Source of the DNA: Sphingomonas pituitosa NBRC 102491
GTDB lineage: Bacteria > Pseudomonadota > Alphaproteobacteria > Sphingomonadales > Sphingomonadaceae
Reading direction: 5' to 3'
DNA length: 64,000 bases
Assembly (NCBI RefSeq): GCF_001598435.1
Contig: NZ_BCYY01000026.1
Span: 1-64,000, forward strand
Shown here: piece after piece, positions 28,993-36,389 of the stretch
How the letters are laid out: the number at the start of each line of letters is the position of its first letter
Numbering within the stretch: the first letter of the stretch is position 1
The notes under the pieces: model-generated
Database searches by the model: none
What the model was told of the DNA's origin: nothing
What the model saw: the letters and a program-made list of their open reading frames with translations, nothing else
Position numbers and translations under genes: made by a program

Positions 28993-29111
28993 GGCGGCAG
29001 CATGTGCGATCGTTGCCAGTTGCGCAATGGCAGCCCGCGTGCGTGGACAGCCACTTGCGCGCCGAGTAGGATCCTGGAGCTGATGAAAATCGGCCTAACA
29101 GGGAGGCTGTC

Positions 29112-29972
29112 ATGATGCGTATCCGGGCAACAGCACTTTCGGCTGCAATGATCTTCGTATCCGTCCTTTCGATCGACGCCCGAGCGCAGACGACGGGACT
29201 GGACGACCTGGTCGGTGCGCGCGCCGGTCAGGCGGAGATGGAGTTGCAGCGGCGCGGCTATGTGAACATCCGCGGCGAAAAGGGGGATGATCGTTCCTAC
29301 ACCTATTGGTGGAACGACGATCGGCGCCAGTGCGTGACCATCGCAACGATGAACGGCCGCTATGACTCGATCCAGCCGACCTTGCCGCCGGATTGCCGCA
29401 AGCCCGGCAATCTGCGCCCAAATCCCAGCTATGCGCAGCGTCCGCCGGGTCGCCCGGGTTCGGGCTATCCGGTCGATCCCGGCTATGGGCGGCCGCCATA
29501 TGGCGGGGGCCAGGACCGGCCGGGGTATGATGACGGCCCGACGGTCGATGGCCGCAATGTGGAACTGGGGCTGGTCTGCTTCGGCGACGGCTCCAAGGAC
29601 GGTATCGCCAGCGGCTCCACCTGGACGTGGAACAGGGACCGCAAGCGCTACGAATATGGGACCTACACCACCTCCAAGACCGAGGTGTTCGATGCATCGC
29701 TGATGATCCAGACGTGGAACGGCGGCGGGCGCATCCGGCTGCCGCGCTCGCTTGTTCCGCCGATCCATTCGGGCGGGCAGGATGGGTGGTGGGATCTCTA
29801 TGACCTGTTCGTGAGCCCGGACACCATCCGCGCGACCTATCGGCTGAATGGCTTCAACAAGCCCAAGGTGACGATCGACCGGCGTTCGGGGCGGGTTACC
29901 GTGCAGGGGCTGTCCGACTATGGCTTCCGCGGATCGTGCGACACGATCGGCCACCAGCGGCGGAAATTCTGA
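29112..29972 (+). CDS. Exported protein with Pro/Gly-rich linker, unknown function
   Basis: The 286-residue protein has a signal peptide (residues 1-25, ending SIDARAQ). An N-terminal domain of about 75 residues looks like a small PepSY/SPOR-like unit (LVGARAGQAEMELQRRGYVN, then YTYWWNDDRRQCVTI). A low-complexity linker rich in Pro, Gly and Tyr follows (GRPGSGYPVDPGYGRPPYGG). The C-terminal domain has RSGRVTVQGLSDYGFRGSCD. It contains a few cysteines that could form disulfides. No function can be named. A bidirectional terminator follows it. Confidence 0.7.
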   Translation: MMRIRATALSAAMIFVSVLSIDARAQTTGLDDLVGARAGQAEMELQRRGYVNIRGEKGDDRSYTYWWNDDRRQCVTIATMNGRYDSIQPTLPPDCRKPGNLRPNPSYAQRPPGRPGSGYPVDPGYGRPPYGGGQDRPGYDDGPTVDGRNVELGLVCFGDGSKDGIASGSTWTWNRDRKRYEYGTYTTSKTEVFDASLMIQTWNGGGRIRLPRSLVPPIHSGGQDGWWDLYDLFVSPDTIRATYRLNGFNKPKVTIDRRSGRVTVQGLSDYGFRGSCDTIGHQRRKF

Positions 29973-29988
29973 GGTTGCGTGCGATGGA

Positions 29989-30020
29989 TGACCGGCCGCT
30001 CGCATCGGAGCGGCCGGTCA
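29989..30020. terminator. Bidirectional terminator between convergent genes
   Basis: A 13-bp perfect stem, TGACCGGCCGCTC and GAGCGGCCGGTCA, with a 6-base loop extends outward with GATGG/CCATC. It lies between the exported-protein stop and the convergent acyl-CoA dehydrogenase stop. Confidence 0.7.
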
Positions 30021-30030
30021 CCCATCGCGG

Positions 30031-31725
30031 TCATGCCGCGAACGCCTCGGCTTCCACCGCGTACAGCACGGCCGCCTTCGCCATCGCCGCGGCGCGCAGG
30101 CCGAGCGCTTCGGGTACGATCTGCTCCACGTAGAAGCGCGCTGCTGCCTCCTTCATCTTCAGGAAGCCCGGCTCGCCGTCGCCCTGTGCCGCCAGCCGCC
30201 CGCTCTTCTCCATCAGCCAGCCGCACACCGCGACCGACAGCATCGTGAGGAACGGGTAGCTCGCCGCCAGCCGGTCGTCCATGTCCGAGCCCAGCAGGTT
30301 GCGGCCCACGTCCTCGCAGGCGTCGATCAGCTGGCGAAGCCCCGCATCCTCTGCCTCGGCGCGCATGTCCGCCAGGAGGCCGAGCAAGGTCGCGCCATTG
30401 TCCATGCTCAGCTTGCGGCCGACCAGATCGGCGGCCTGGATGCCGTTGGTGCCTTCGTAGATCGGGGTGATGCGCGCGTCGCGGAAATGCTGGGCGGCAC
30501 CCGTCTCCTCGATATAGCCCATGCCGCCATGCACCTGCAGGCCGAGGCTGGCGACTTCGTTGCCGATATCGGTCGCATGCGCCTTGGCGAGCGGGGTGAG
30601 CAGCTCGACGCGCTTGTCCGCCTCGGCATCGCCGGCGCGGCCGCGATCGAGCTGGCCGAAGGCGTAATAGACCAGCGCGCGGGCGGCCTGGGTCTGCGCC
30701 TTCATCCGCAGCAGCATGCGGCGCACGTCCGGATGCTCGATGATCGCCGTCGGCGCCCCCCCGCGCACGCCCTGCACCCTGTCCCGCGCATAGGCGACGG
30801 CGCGCTGGGTGGCGCGCTCGGCGACCTGCACGCCCTGCAGGCCCACGTTGAGGCGGGCATTGTTCATCATCGTGAACATCGCGCGGATGCCGCCCAGTTC
30901 GGGGCCGATCAGCTCGCCGATGCAGTCATCGGTGTCGCCGAAGCTCAGCACGCAGGTGGGGGAGGCGTGGAGGCCCATCTTGTGCTCGATCGAGACCACC
31001 TTCACGTCGTTGAACGCGCCCGGCGTGCCGTCGTCGTTCAGCCGGTATTTCGGCACCAGGAATAGCGACAGGCCCTTGGTCCCCGCCGGCGCGCCCGGCG
31101 TGCGGGCAAGGACGAGGTGGACGATGTTGTCGGCCATGTCATGATCGCCGAACGAAATGTAGATCTTGGTGCCCTTGATCTTCCATTTGCCGTCGCCGGC
31201 GGGTTCGGCCTTGGCCTTCACCGCGCCGACGTCGGAGCCGGCCTGCGGCTCGGTGAGGTTCATCGTGCCGGTCCATTCGCCGGTGGCAAGCTTCGGCAGA
31301 TACAGCGCCTGCTGTTCGGGCGAGCCGTGATGGTGCAGCGCCTCGACCGCGCCCACGGTCAGCACCGGGCACAGGCAGAAGCCCATGTTGGCGGTGCCCA
31401 GCGTCTCGAGCACCGCGACCGACAGGCTGACCGGCAGCCCCTGGCCGCCATGGTCCGCGGGGGAGCCGATCGTGCCCCAGCCGCCGTCGACATAGGCGCG
31501 GTACGCGGCGGCGAAGCCTGCGGGCATCGTCACGCCCTCCTCGGTCCAGCGGGCGCCTTCGGTATCGCCCAGCCGTTCCAGCGGCGCCCATTCGCCCGCG
31601 GCGAACTGGCCGGCGCCGTCGAGCACGGCATCGAGCAGGTCGGGCGTGGCCTCTTCGCTGATCTCGGACAGGCGGACGATATGATCGAGCACGAAACGCT
31701 GCTCGGCGGTGGCGGGGGTGAACAT
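30031..31725 (-). CDS. Acyl-CoA dehydrogenase
   Basis: This FAD-dependent enzyme introduces a double bond into acyl-CoA. The 564-residue length and a C-terminal extension of about 120 residues match the long subgroup (acyl-CoA dehydrogenase plus C-terminal helical domain). GTMNLTEPQAGSDVGAVKA and YISFGDHDM are the central beta-domain motifs, VASLGLQVHGGMGYIEETG the flavin-contacting loop, and the catalytic glutamate lies in ITPIYEGTNGIQAADL. The start MFTPATAEQ at 31725 has AGAGAGG upstream; 11 more in-frame residues exist. It is divergent from the Sua5/TsaC gene. Confidence 0.93.
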   Translation of the reverse strand: MFTPATAEQRFVLDHIVRLSEISEEATPDLLDAVLDGAGQFAAGEWAPLERLGDTEGARWTEEGVTMPAGFAAAYRAYVDGGWGTIGSPADHGGQGLPVSLSVAVLETLGTANMGFCLCPVLTVGAVEALHHHGSPEQQALYLPKLATGEWTGTMNLTEPQAGSDVGAVKAKAEPAGDGKWKIKGTKIYISFGDHDMADNIVHLVLARTPGAPAGTKGLSLFLVPKYRLNDDGTPGAFNDVKVVSIEHKMGLHASPTCVLSFGDTDDCIGELIGPELGGIRAMFTMMNNARLNVGLQGVQVAERATQRAVAYARDRVQGVRGGAPTAIIEHPDVRRMLLRMKAQTQAARALVYYAFGQLDRGRAGDAEADKRVELLTPLAKAHATDIGNEVASLGLQVHGGMGYIEETGAAQHFRDARITPIYEGTNGIQAADLVGRKLSMDNGATLLGLLADMRAEAEDAGLRQLIDACEDVGRNLLGSDMDDRLAASYPFLTMLSVAVCGWLMEKSGRLAAQGDGEPGFLKMKEAAARFYVEQIVPEALGLRAAAMAKAAVLYAVEAEAFAA

Positions 31726-31773
31726 CAGGCCTCTCTCTTGTGATCTTGTTGGCAGCAATATAGCGCCTTGCGG

Positions 31774-32706
31774 GTGACCCCAGCAAATCCGCGCATCTTA
31801 CCCTACGGCGAGGCCGCGCTCGGCGAAGCGGCGGCGCTGATTCGCGCCGGCCAATGCGTCGCGGTGCCTACCGAAACCGTCTACGGGCTCGCCGCCGACG
31901 CGACCGATTCGGCCGCCGTGGCGGGGATTTACGCGGCCAAGGGGCGCCCTTCGTTCAACCCGCTGATCGTGCATGTCGCCGACATGGCCATGGCGGAGAC
32001 AATCGCACGGTTCGACGACGAGGCGCGCGCGCTGGCGGCGCGGTTCTGGCCGGGGCCGCTCACCATGGTGCTGCCGCTGGCCGAAGGCTCGCCGGTCGCC
32101 AGCCTGGTCACCGCCGGCCTGCCGACCGTGGCGCTGCGCATGCCGGACCACCGCGCGATGCAGGGGCTGATCCGCACCAGTGGACGGCCGCTGGCCGCCC
32201 CCTCCGCCAATGCCAGCGGCGGCATCAGCCCTACCCGGGCCGCGCATGTCGCGGCGAGCCTCGCCGGGCGGATTCCGCTGGTGCTCGACGACGGTGCGAC
32301 GACGGCGGGCATCGAATCCACCATCGTCGAACCGGCCGTGCGGCGCATCCTGCGGCCCGGGCCGATCACCGCCGAGCAACTGCCCGGCTATGGCAGCGGC
32401 GCCACGCCGGGCGCGATCACCGCGCCGGGGCAGCTCGCCAGCCATTATGCGCCCTCCAAGCCGGTGCGCCTGCAAGCCACGGAAGCGGCCGCCGGTGAAT
32501 GGATGATCGGCTTTGGCGCGATCGAAGGCGACGACACGCTCTCCGCAACGGGCGATCTGCAGGAGGCCGCGGCCCGCCTGTTCGACGCCCTGCACCGGGC
32601 GGACGCCGCCGGTCCGCCCCGTATCGCGGTGGCGCCGGTGCCCTTGCACGGCCTGGGCATTGCAATTCAGGATCGACTTGCGCGCGCGGCCTTTCCGCGG
32701 GGATAA
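31774..32706 (+). CDS. L-threonylcarbamoyladenylate synthase (Sua5/YwlC type)
   Basis: This enzyme makes the threonylcarbamoyl-AMP used for t6A modification of tRNAs that read ANN codons. The YrdC domain occupies about residues 10-195 (AVPTETVYGLAADATDS, then KGRPSFNPLIVHV and RPLAAPSANASGGISPT). A C-terminal Sua5 domain follows from about 215 (PGQLASHYAPSKPVRL). The two-domain length of about 310 residues marks it as Sua5, not the short TsaC. The start is uncertain: GTG 31774 or TTG 31768, neither with a clear ribosome site, so the mRNA may be leaderless. Confidence 0.92.
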   Translation: MTPANPRILPYGEAALGEAAALIRAGQCVAVPTETVYGLAADATDSAAVAGIYAAKGRPSFNPLIVHVADMAMAETIARFDDEARALAARFWPGPLTMVLPLAEGSPVASLVTAGLPTVALRMPDHRAMQGLIRTSGRPLAAPSANASGGISPTRAAHVAASLAGRIPLVLDDGATTAGIESTIVEPAVRRILRPGPITAEQLPGYGSGATPGAITAPGQLASHYAPSKPVRLQATEAAAGEWMIGFGAIEGDDTLSATGDLQEAAARLFDALHRADAAGPPRIAVAPVPLHGLGIAIQDRLARAAFPRG

Positions 32707-33186
32707 TCCCGTCCAAGCGCAGTCCGCAGCGACGCAATATCGTCGTTTATGCGGCAGCGGCGCCGCAGAGGACACGCATGTCGTTGCGGCAATAGGCTCC
32801 GTGTTCCATCGAACGAAAGCGATTGGCCAGACAAATGGCTCAAACGTTTGTCTTGTGCAGTGTTGCTCCAAAGTGGATGATTCTATTATAGTGTCCCAAA
32901 TCGGGTATCGCGTATACAATCTTGCCTTTACAGCTGCCGATCAGCTCCTAGGTTCCGAAAAGCCGTAAAGCTTGCGAAACAAAGACGGGCAGTGCGGCAA
33001 CTGCTGGGCGGACGTTACCGGCGCGGGAGCTCGAGTTTCGGGCACTGTGCCTTTCGATCGTACCATCAGACGAGTGCGGAACCCGAGTGGCGCCGAGCTG
33101 CCCCCGCAGCGTCGCGCGCCTTCGTATCCGCGGCCAGCCTCGCAAGCCGTCCGCGGTCTCGAACACCCCCGTGGGAGGGCGCGGCC
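32707..33186. other. 480-base gene-poor gap with lower GC content
   Basis: I find no convincing gene here. Bases about 32740-32990 are clearly less GC-rich than their surroundings. They contain a 10-base palindrome (CAAACGTTTG, 32841-32850) nested in GACAAA/TTTGTC, and a promoter-like pair TTGCTC (32863-32868) and TATAGT (32887-32892) 18 bases apart. A frame of about 55 residues runs across it (VFHRTKAIGQTNGSN onward) but has no ribosome site or family. The right part forms a stem around the msrA stop (AGGGCGC/GCGCCCT). Confidence 0.4.
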
Positions 33187-33732
33187 TTAAGCGGCTGCGC
33201 CCTCTTTCGTACGGTTGGCGAAGCTCTTGCGCAGCTTGCGGAGCTTGGGCGGGATCACTGCCAGGCAATAGGGGTTCCGCTGGCCGTCGCCCTGCCAATA
33301 TTCCTGGTGATAGTCCTCGGCGGGCCACCACGTGCCCAGCGGCTCGATCGACGTGACGATCGGCTGCGGCCAGTCGGGGCGGGCCCGCTCGATCGCGTCC
33401 AGCGCTTCGCGCTCCTGCTCCGCCGAATGCGGGAAGATCGCCGAGCGATACTGGGTGCCGATGTCGTTGCCCTGGCGGTTGAGCTGGGTGGGGTCGTGCG
33501 TGGCGAGGAAGATGTCGAGGATCTCGCCATAGCTGACCACGTCGGTGTCGAAGCTCACCCGGATCGCCTCGGCATGGCCGGTGTCGCCGCTGCAGACTTC
33601 CTTGTAGGTCGGGTTTTCCTTGGTGCCGCCGATATAGCCGCTCTCCACGCCCTGCACGCCGATCACGTCGTTGAACACCGCTTCCGTGCACCAGAAGCAA
33701 CCACCGGCGAGCGTCGCCGTTTCGATTGTCAT
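33187..33732 (-). CDS. msrA: Peptide-methionine (S)-S-oxide reductase
   Basis: This enzyme repairs the S epimer of methionine sulfoxide in proteins. The 181-residue protein has the active site GCFWCTEAVFNDVIGV, with nucleophile Cys12. It also has GYIGGTKENPTYKEVCSGDTGHAEA, the conserved glutamate-containing helix, and GTQYRSAIF and EDYHQEYW near the C-terminus. NPYC may supply a resolving cysteine. The gene stands alone between the gap at 32.7-33.2 kb and galE, and no MsrB gene is adjacent. Confidence 0.95.
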   Translation of the reverse strand: MTIETATLAGGCFWCTEAVFNDVIGVQGVESGYIGGTKENPTYKEVCSGDTGHAEAIRVSFDTDVVSYGEILDIFLATHDPTQLNRQGNDIGTQYRSAIFPHSAEQEREALDAIERARPDWPQPIVTSIEPLGTWWPAEDYHQEYWQGDGQRNPYCLAVIPPKLRKLRKSFANRTKEGAAA

Positions 33733-33800
33733 GTCGAGGAACTCCTTGCTTGAACGCCCAAGATAGGGTGGAGCGCAGGCAGAACAAAGAGGATGGCGTG

Positions 33801-34799
33801 ATGCGCGATGGTGCGGTGCTGGTGACGGGTGGGGCAGGCTATATCGGCAGCCATGCGGTGTTGGCGCTGCTCGATGCCGGCTGGCGCGTGGTGGTGGTCG
33901 ACAATCTGGTCACCGGGTTCGACTGGGCGGTGGACCCGCGGGCGAAGCTGGTGGTGGCCGATATCGACGATGCCGAAGCGGTACGCGGCGCGATCCGCGA
34001 CCATGGTGTGACCGCCGTGATGCACTTCGCCGGATCGGTGGTGGTGCCGGAGTCGGTGACCGACCCGCTCAAATACTACCGCAACAACACGGTCGCGAGC
34101 CGCGCGCTGATCGAGAGCGTGGTGGCGGAGGGCGTCCGCCACTTCATCTTCTCCTCGACCGCGGCGACCTATGGCATTCCCGAACAGGTGCCGATCCGCG
34201 AGGATGCGCCCAAGCAGCCGATCAACCCGTACGGCATGTCCAAGCTGATGACCGAGATCATGCTGAAGGACGTCGCCGCCGCGCATCCGCTCAACTATTG
34301 CGCGCTGCGGTACTTCAACGTCGCGGGCGCCGATCCGCGGGGACGCAGCGGCCAGTCGACCGCGGGTGCGACGCACCTCATCAAGGTCGCGGTGGAAGCG
34401 GCGACAGGCAGGCGCGACCATGTCTCGGTATTCGGCACCGACTTCGCGACGCCGGACGGGACGGGGGTGCGCGATTACATCCATGTCAGCGATCTCGCTG
34501 CGGCGCATGTCGACGCGCTCGACCTGCTGATCGCGCGGCCGGAGGAAAGCCACACGATGAACTGCGGCTATGGCCGCGGCTTCTCGGTGCTGGAGGTACT
34601 CGACGCGGTGGACCGGGTGACCAACCTGCATATCGAGCGCAAGCTGGAAGGCCGCCGCGCCGGCGATCCCGACGCGCTGGTGGCCGACAACAGCGCGATC
34701 CTCGCGGCGCTGCCATGGCGGCCCCAGCATGCCGATCTGAACGGCATCGTGCGCGACGCGCTCGCCTGGGAGCGCAAGCTCGCCGAACGCGGGCGATAG
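33801..34799 (+). CDS. galE: UDP-glucose 4-epimerase
   Basis: This enzyme interconverts UDP-glucose and UDP-galactose for cell-surface polysaccharide. The 332-residue extended SDR has the NAD-binding motif VTGGAGYIGSH at its N-terminus, HFAGSVVVPESV, the catalytic serine in FSSTAATYG, and the tyrosine/lysine pair in PYGMSKLMTE. ALRYFNVAGAD and GVRDYIHVSDLA are typical of GalE itself. The ATG at 33801 follows AAAGAGGATGG. The small secreted-protein gene follows after 68 bases. Confidence 0.93.
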   Translation: MRDGAVLVTGGAGYIGSHAVLALLDAGWRVVVVDNLVTGFDWAVDPRAKLVVADIDDAEAVRGAIRDHGVTAVMHFAGSVVVPESVTDPLKYYRNNTVASRALIESVVAEGVRHFIFSSTAATYGIPEQVPIREDAPKQPINPYGMSKLMTEIMLKDVAAAHPLNYCALRYFNVAGADPRGRSGQSTAGATHLIKVAVEAATGRRDHVSVFGTDFATPDGTGVRDYIHVSDLAAAHVDALDLLIARPEESHTMNCGYGRGFSVLEVLDAVDRVTNLHIERKLEGRRAGDPDALVADNSAILAALPWRPQHADLNGIVRDALAWERKLAERGR

Positions 34800-34867
34800 G
34801 CAGGGGCGGCCGCGGTTGCTATGCTTGCCGTACGCGCATTCGAGAAGGCGCGAGAGGGAGGCCGGCT

Positions 34868-35137
34868 ATGTTGATGGTGCTGTTCCTGCTTTCGGTTGCC
34901 GGTGACGAGGCGCCCAAGGCGTCCGTCCTGCCCGACTCCACCCTTGTGACGCCGCCCCCGCGGGCCCGCTGCGAGAACCCCCGCGAACAGCTGGTGCGGG
35001 AAGGCGAGGCGGCTGTGCCGACGCTTCGCTCGCTCAACGAGGAGCCGCTGGCGAATGCCTATCGGCCGGTGGTGCGCTATGCGCATTGCGATCAGCCGGT
35101 CGTGATCGCAAAGCGGATCGGTCGGCAGCAGCGCTGA
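34868..35137 (+). CDS. Small exported protein of unknown function
   Basis: The 89-residue product starts with a short hydrophobic region (MLMVLFLLSVAGDEAPKA) that may be a minimal signal peptide or anchor. A polar mature part follows with two cysteines (RARCENPREQL and YAHCDQPVVIAKRIGRQQR) that could form a disulfide. The ATG is preceded by GAGGGAGG at about 34853-34860. I recognise no family. Its stop is 26 bases from the convergent hydrolase gene. Confidence 0.6.
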   Translation: MLMVLFLLSVAGDEAPKASVLPDSTLVTPPPRARCENPREQLVREGEAAVPTLRSLNEEPLANAYRPVVRYAHCDQPVVIAKRIGRQQR

Positions 35138-35163
35138 TCGGGCGCAGCCAGGTGCTGCGCCGC

Positions 35164-35739
35164 TCAGGCGGGCATTGCCCGCGCGATGCTGGAAACTACC
35201 GCCTCCGTCGTCCGGATGGCGGCATATTCGCCGTTGAGGTTGCTCAGCGAGGCAAGGTGGATGTCCTCCGCGGATCGCAGCGCACCGCCCAGATCGTGCC
35301 GGGCGAAGGTGAAGCAGGCATCTGAAACGACGGTCGCGGCGAAGCCGAGGCACGCGGCCGAACGCACCGTAGCCTCCACCGAATAGTTGGTCGCGACCCC
35401 GGCGAAGACGAGGCCGGTGATCGAGCGGAGGTGGAGATAGCGCTCCAGGCCGGAGCCGGCAAAGGCATCGGTGACGTGCTTGTCGACCACATGCTCCCTG
35501 CCCATCGGCAGGAAGGCCGGTTGAAATTCGGCGCCCGGCTGCCCCGGCCGGAAACCGGAGGCCGGATCGAGCGACAGGTGGCGTACATGGACGATCGGTC
35601 CGCCGCCGCGCCGCCACGCGGCGAGCAGCTTCGCGGCGTTCGCTTCCGCCGATGCGTTGTTCCGTGGCGGAAGGGCAGGATCGGACATGGCGCGCTGAAG
35701 GTCGATCAGGACCAGCGCTTCGTCGATGGCATGGCTCAC
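35164..35739 (-). CDS. Isochorismatase-fold (cysteine-hydrolase-like) protein with Ser in place of the catalytic Cys
   Basis: The 191-residue protein has the family fold: Asp13 in LVLIDLQRAM, Lys87 in HVVDKHVTDAF, and the nucleophile loop VFAGVATNYSVEATVRSA. In the cysteine-hydrolase majority this loop reads TNxCV, but here position 120 is serine (codon TCG, complement of 35380-35382). True isochorismatases also lack the cysteine and hydrolyse a vinyl ether by an acid mechanism, so this could be a non-nucleophilic hydrolase. The GTG start at 35739 gives the canonical N-terminus. No chorismate or siderophore genes are adjacent. Confidence 0.83.
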   Translation of the reverse strand: MSHAIDEALVLIDLQRAMSDPALPPRNNASAEANAAKLLAAWRRGGGPIVHVRHLSLDPASGFRPGQPGAEFQPAFLPMGREHVVDKHVTDAFAGSGLERYLHLRSITGLVFAGVATNYSVEATVRSAACLGFAATVVSDACFTFARHDLGGALRSAEDIHLASLSNLNGEYAAIRTTEAVVSSIARAMPA

Positions 35740-35776
35740 GGACGAAGTGTACGCGTGCGGCCCTTCGCCGCAACCG

Positions 35777-36256
35777 CTATTCCGTCTTGCCGCCTGCGTC
35801 TCGCTGCTCCGCCGGCGTCGCTGCGCGGTGGCCATAGCTGAGCACGGTGGTGATCCGCCACTGCCCAGCCTGCTTGGCCCACACCATCACGAACTTGGCG
35901 ATGCCTTCGCAGCGGCCCGTCGCCAGTTCGCAGAAGCGGTGCTCGCCTTCCTCGATCGCGCCATAATCCTTGATCGGATAGACGCGGAACGACGCCGAAA
36001 TCCGCTCGCGGCGCACCTTGCCGCAGATGTATTTGCGGACGCCGTCGATCATCACGTCCCGGTCGAAGGTCACGCCGCCATTGTCGTGGTAGAAGGCGAC
36101 CTTGGGATCGAAATAGCCGGAAAAGGCCGGCAGGTCGCAGCGATTATAGGCGTCGAACACCTTCGTATCGAGCGCGCTGATGTCCGCCGTCAACGGATCG
36201 GCCGCGGACGGATCCGATGCGGCGAGCAGCGTGGCGATCAGCGCGATAGCGGTCAT
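35777..36256 (-). CDS. Exported SnoaL/NTF2-like protein
   Basis: The 159-residue protein has a signal-like N-terminus (MTAIALIATLLAASDPSAAD). A cone-shaped NTF2-fold domain follows: VFDAYNRCDLPAFSGYFDPK is the first helices, then VAFYHDNGGVTFDRDVMI, and the end strands FVMVWAKQAGQWRITTVLSYGH. This is the DUF4440/SnoaL pattern, used both by enzymes and by ligand-binding proteins, so the role is open. The start at 36256 gives the shortest sensible signal peptide. clpA lies upstream on the same strand behind a strong hairpin. Confidence 0.8.
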   Translation of the reverse strand: MTAIALIATLLAASDPSAADPLTADISALDTKVFDAYNRCDLPAFSGYFDPKVAFYHDNGGVTFDRDVMIDGVRKYICGKVRRERISASFRVYPIKDYGAIEEGEHRFCELATGRCEGIAKFVMVWAKQAGQWRITTVLSYGHRAATPAEQRDAGGKTE

Positions 36257-36332
36257 GAACTTCCCCGTTTGCACGTCCGACACGCGCCCGGCGGGGATCA
36301 TAGCGCCTGTCGTTCCGCGCACCAACAACGCG

Positions 36333-36364
36333 ATCGGCCCGGGGGATCGCTCCCCCGGGCCGAT
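36333..36364 (-). terminator. Terminator hairpin after clpA
   Basis: A 13-bp perfect stem, ATCGGCCCGGGGG and CCCCCGGGCCGAT, with a 6-base loop sits 26 bases downstream of the clpA stop on the minus strand. There is no long T-run on that strand. Confidence 0.7.
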
Positions 36365-36389
36365 GGTGTTTCCCGGAGTGGGGGAAGGC

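Noticed and set aside
32513-32968. A coding gene overlapping the sua5 end into the low-GC gap
   Set aside because: It is in another frame of the 3' part of sua5, has no ribosome site and no family match. Only its last 55 residues fall in the gap.
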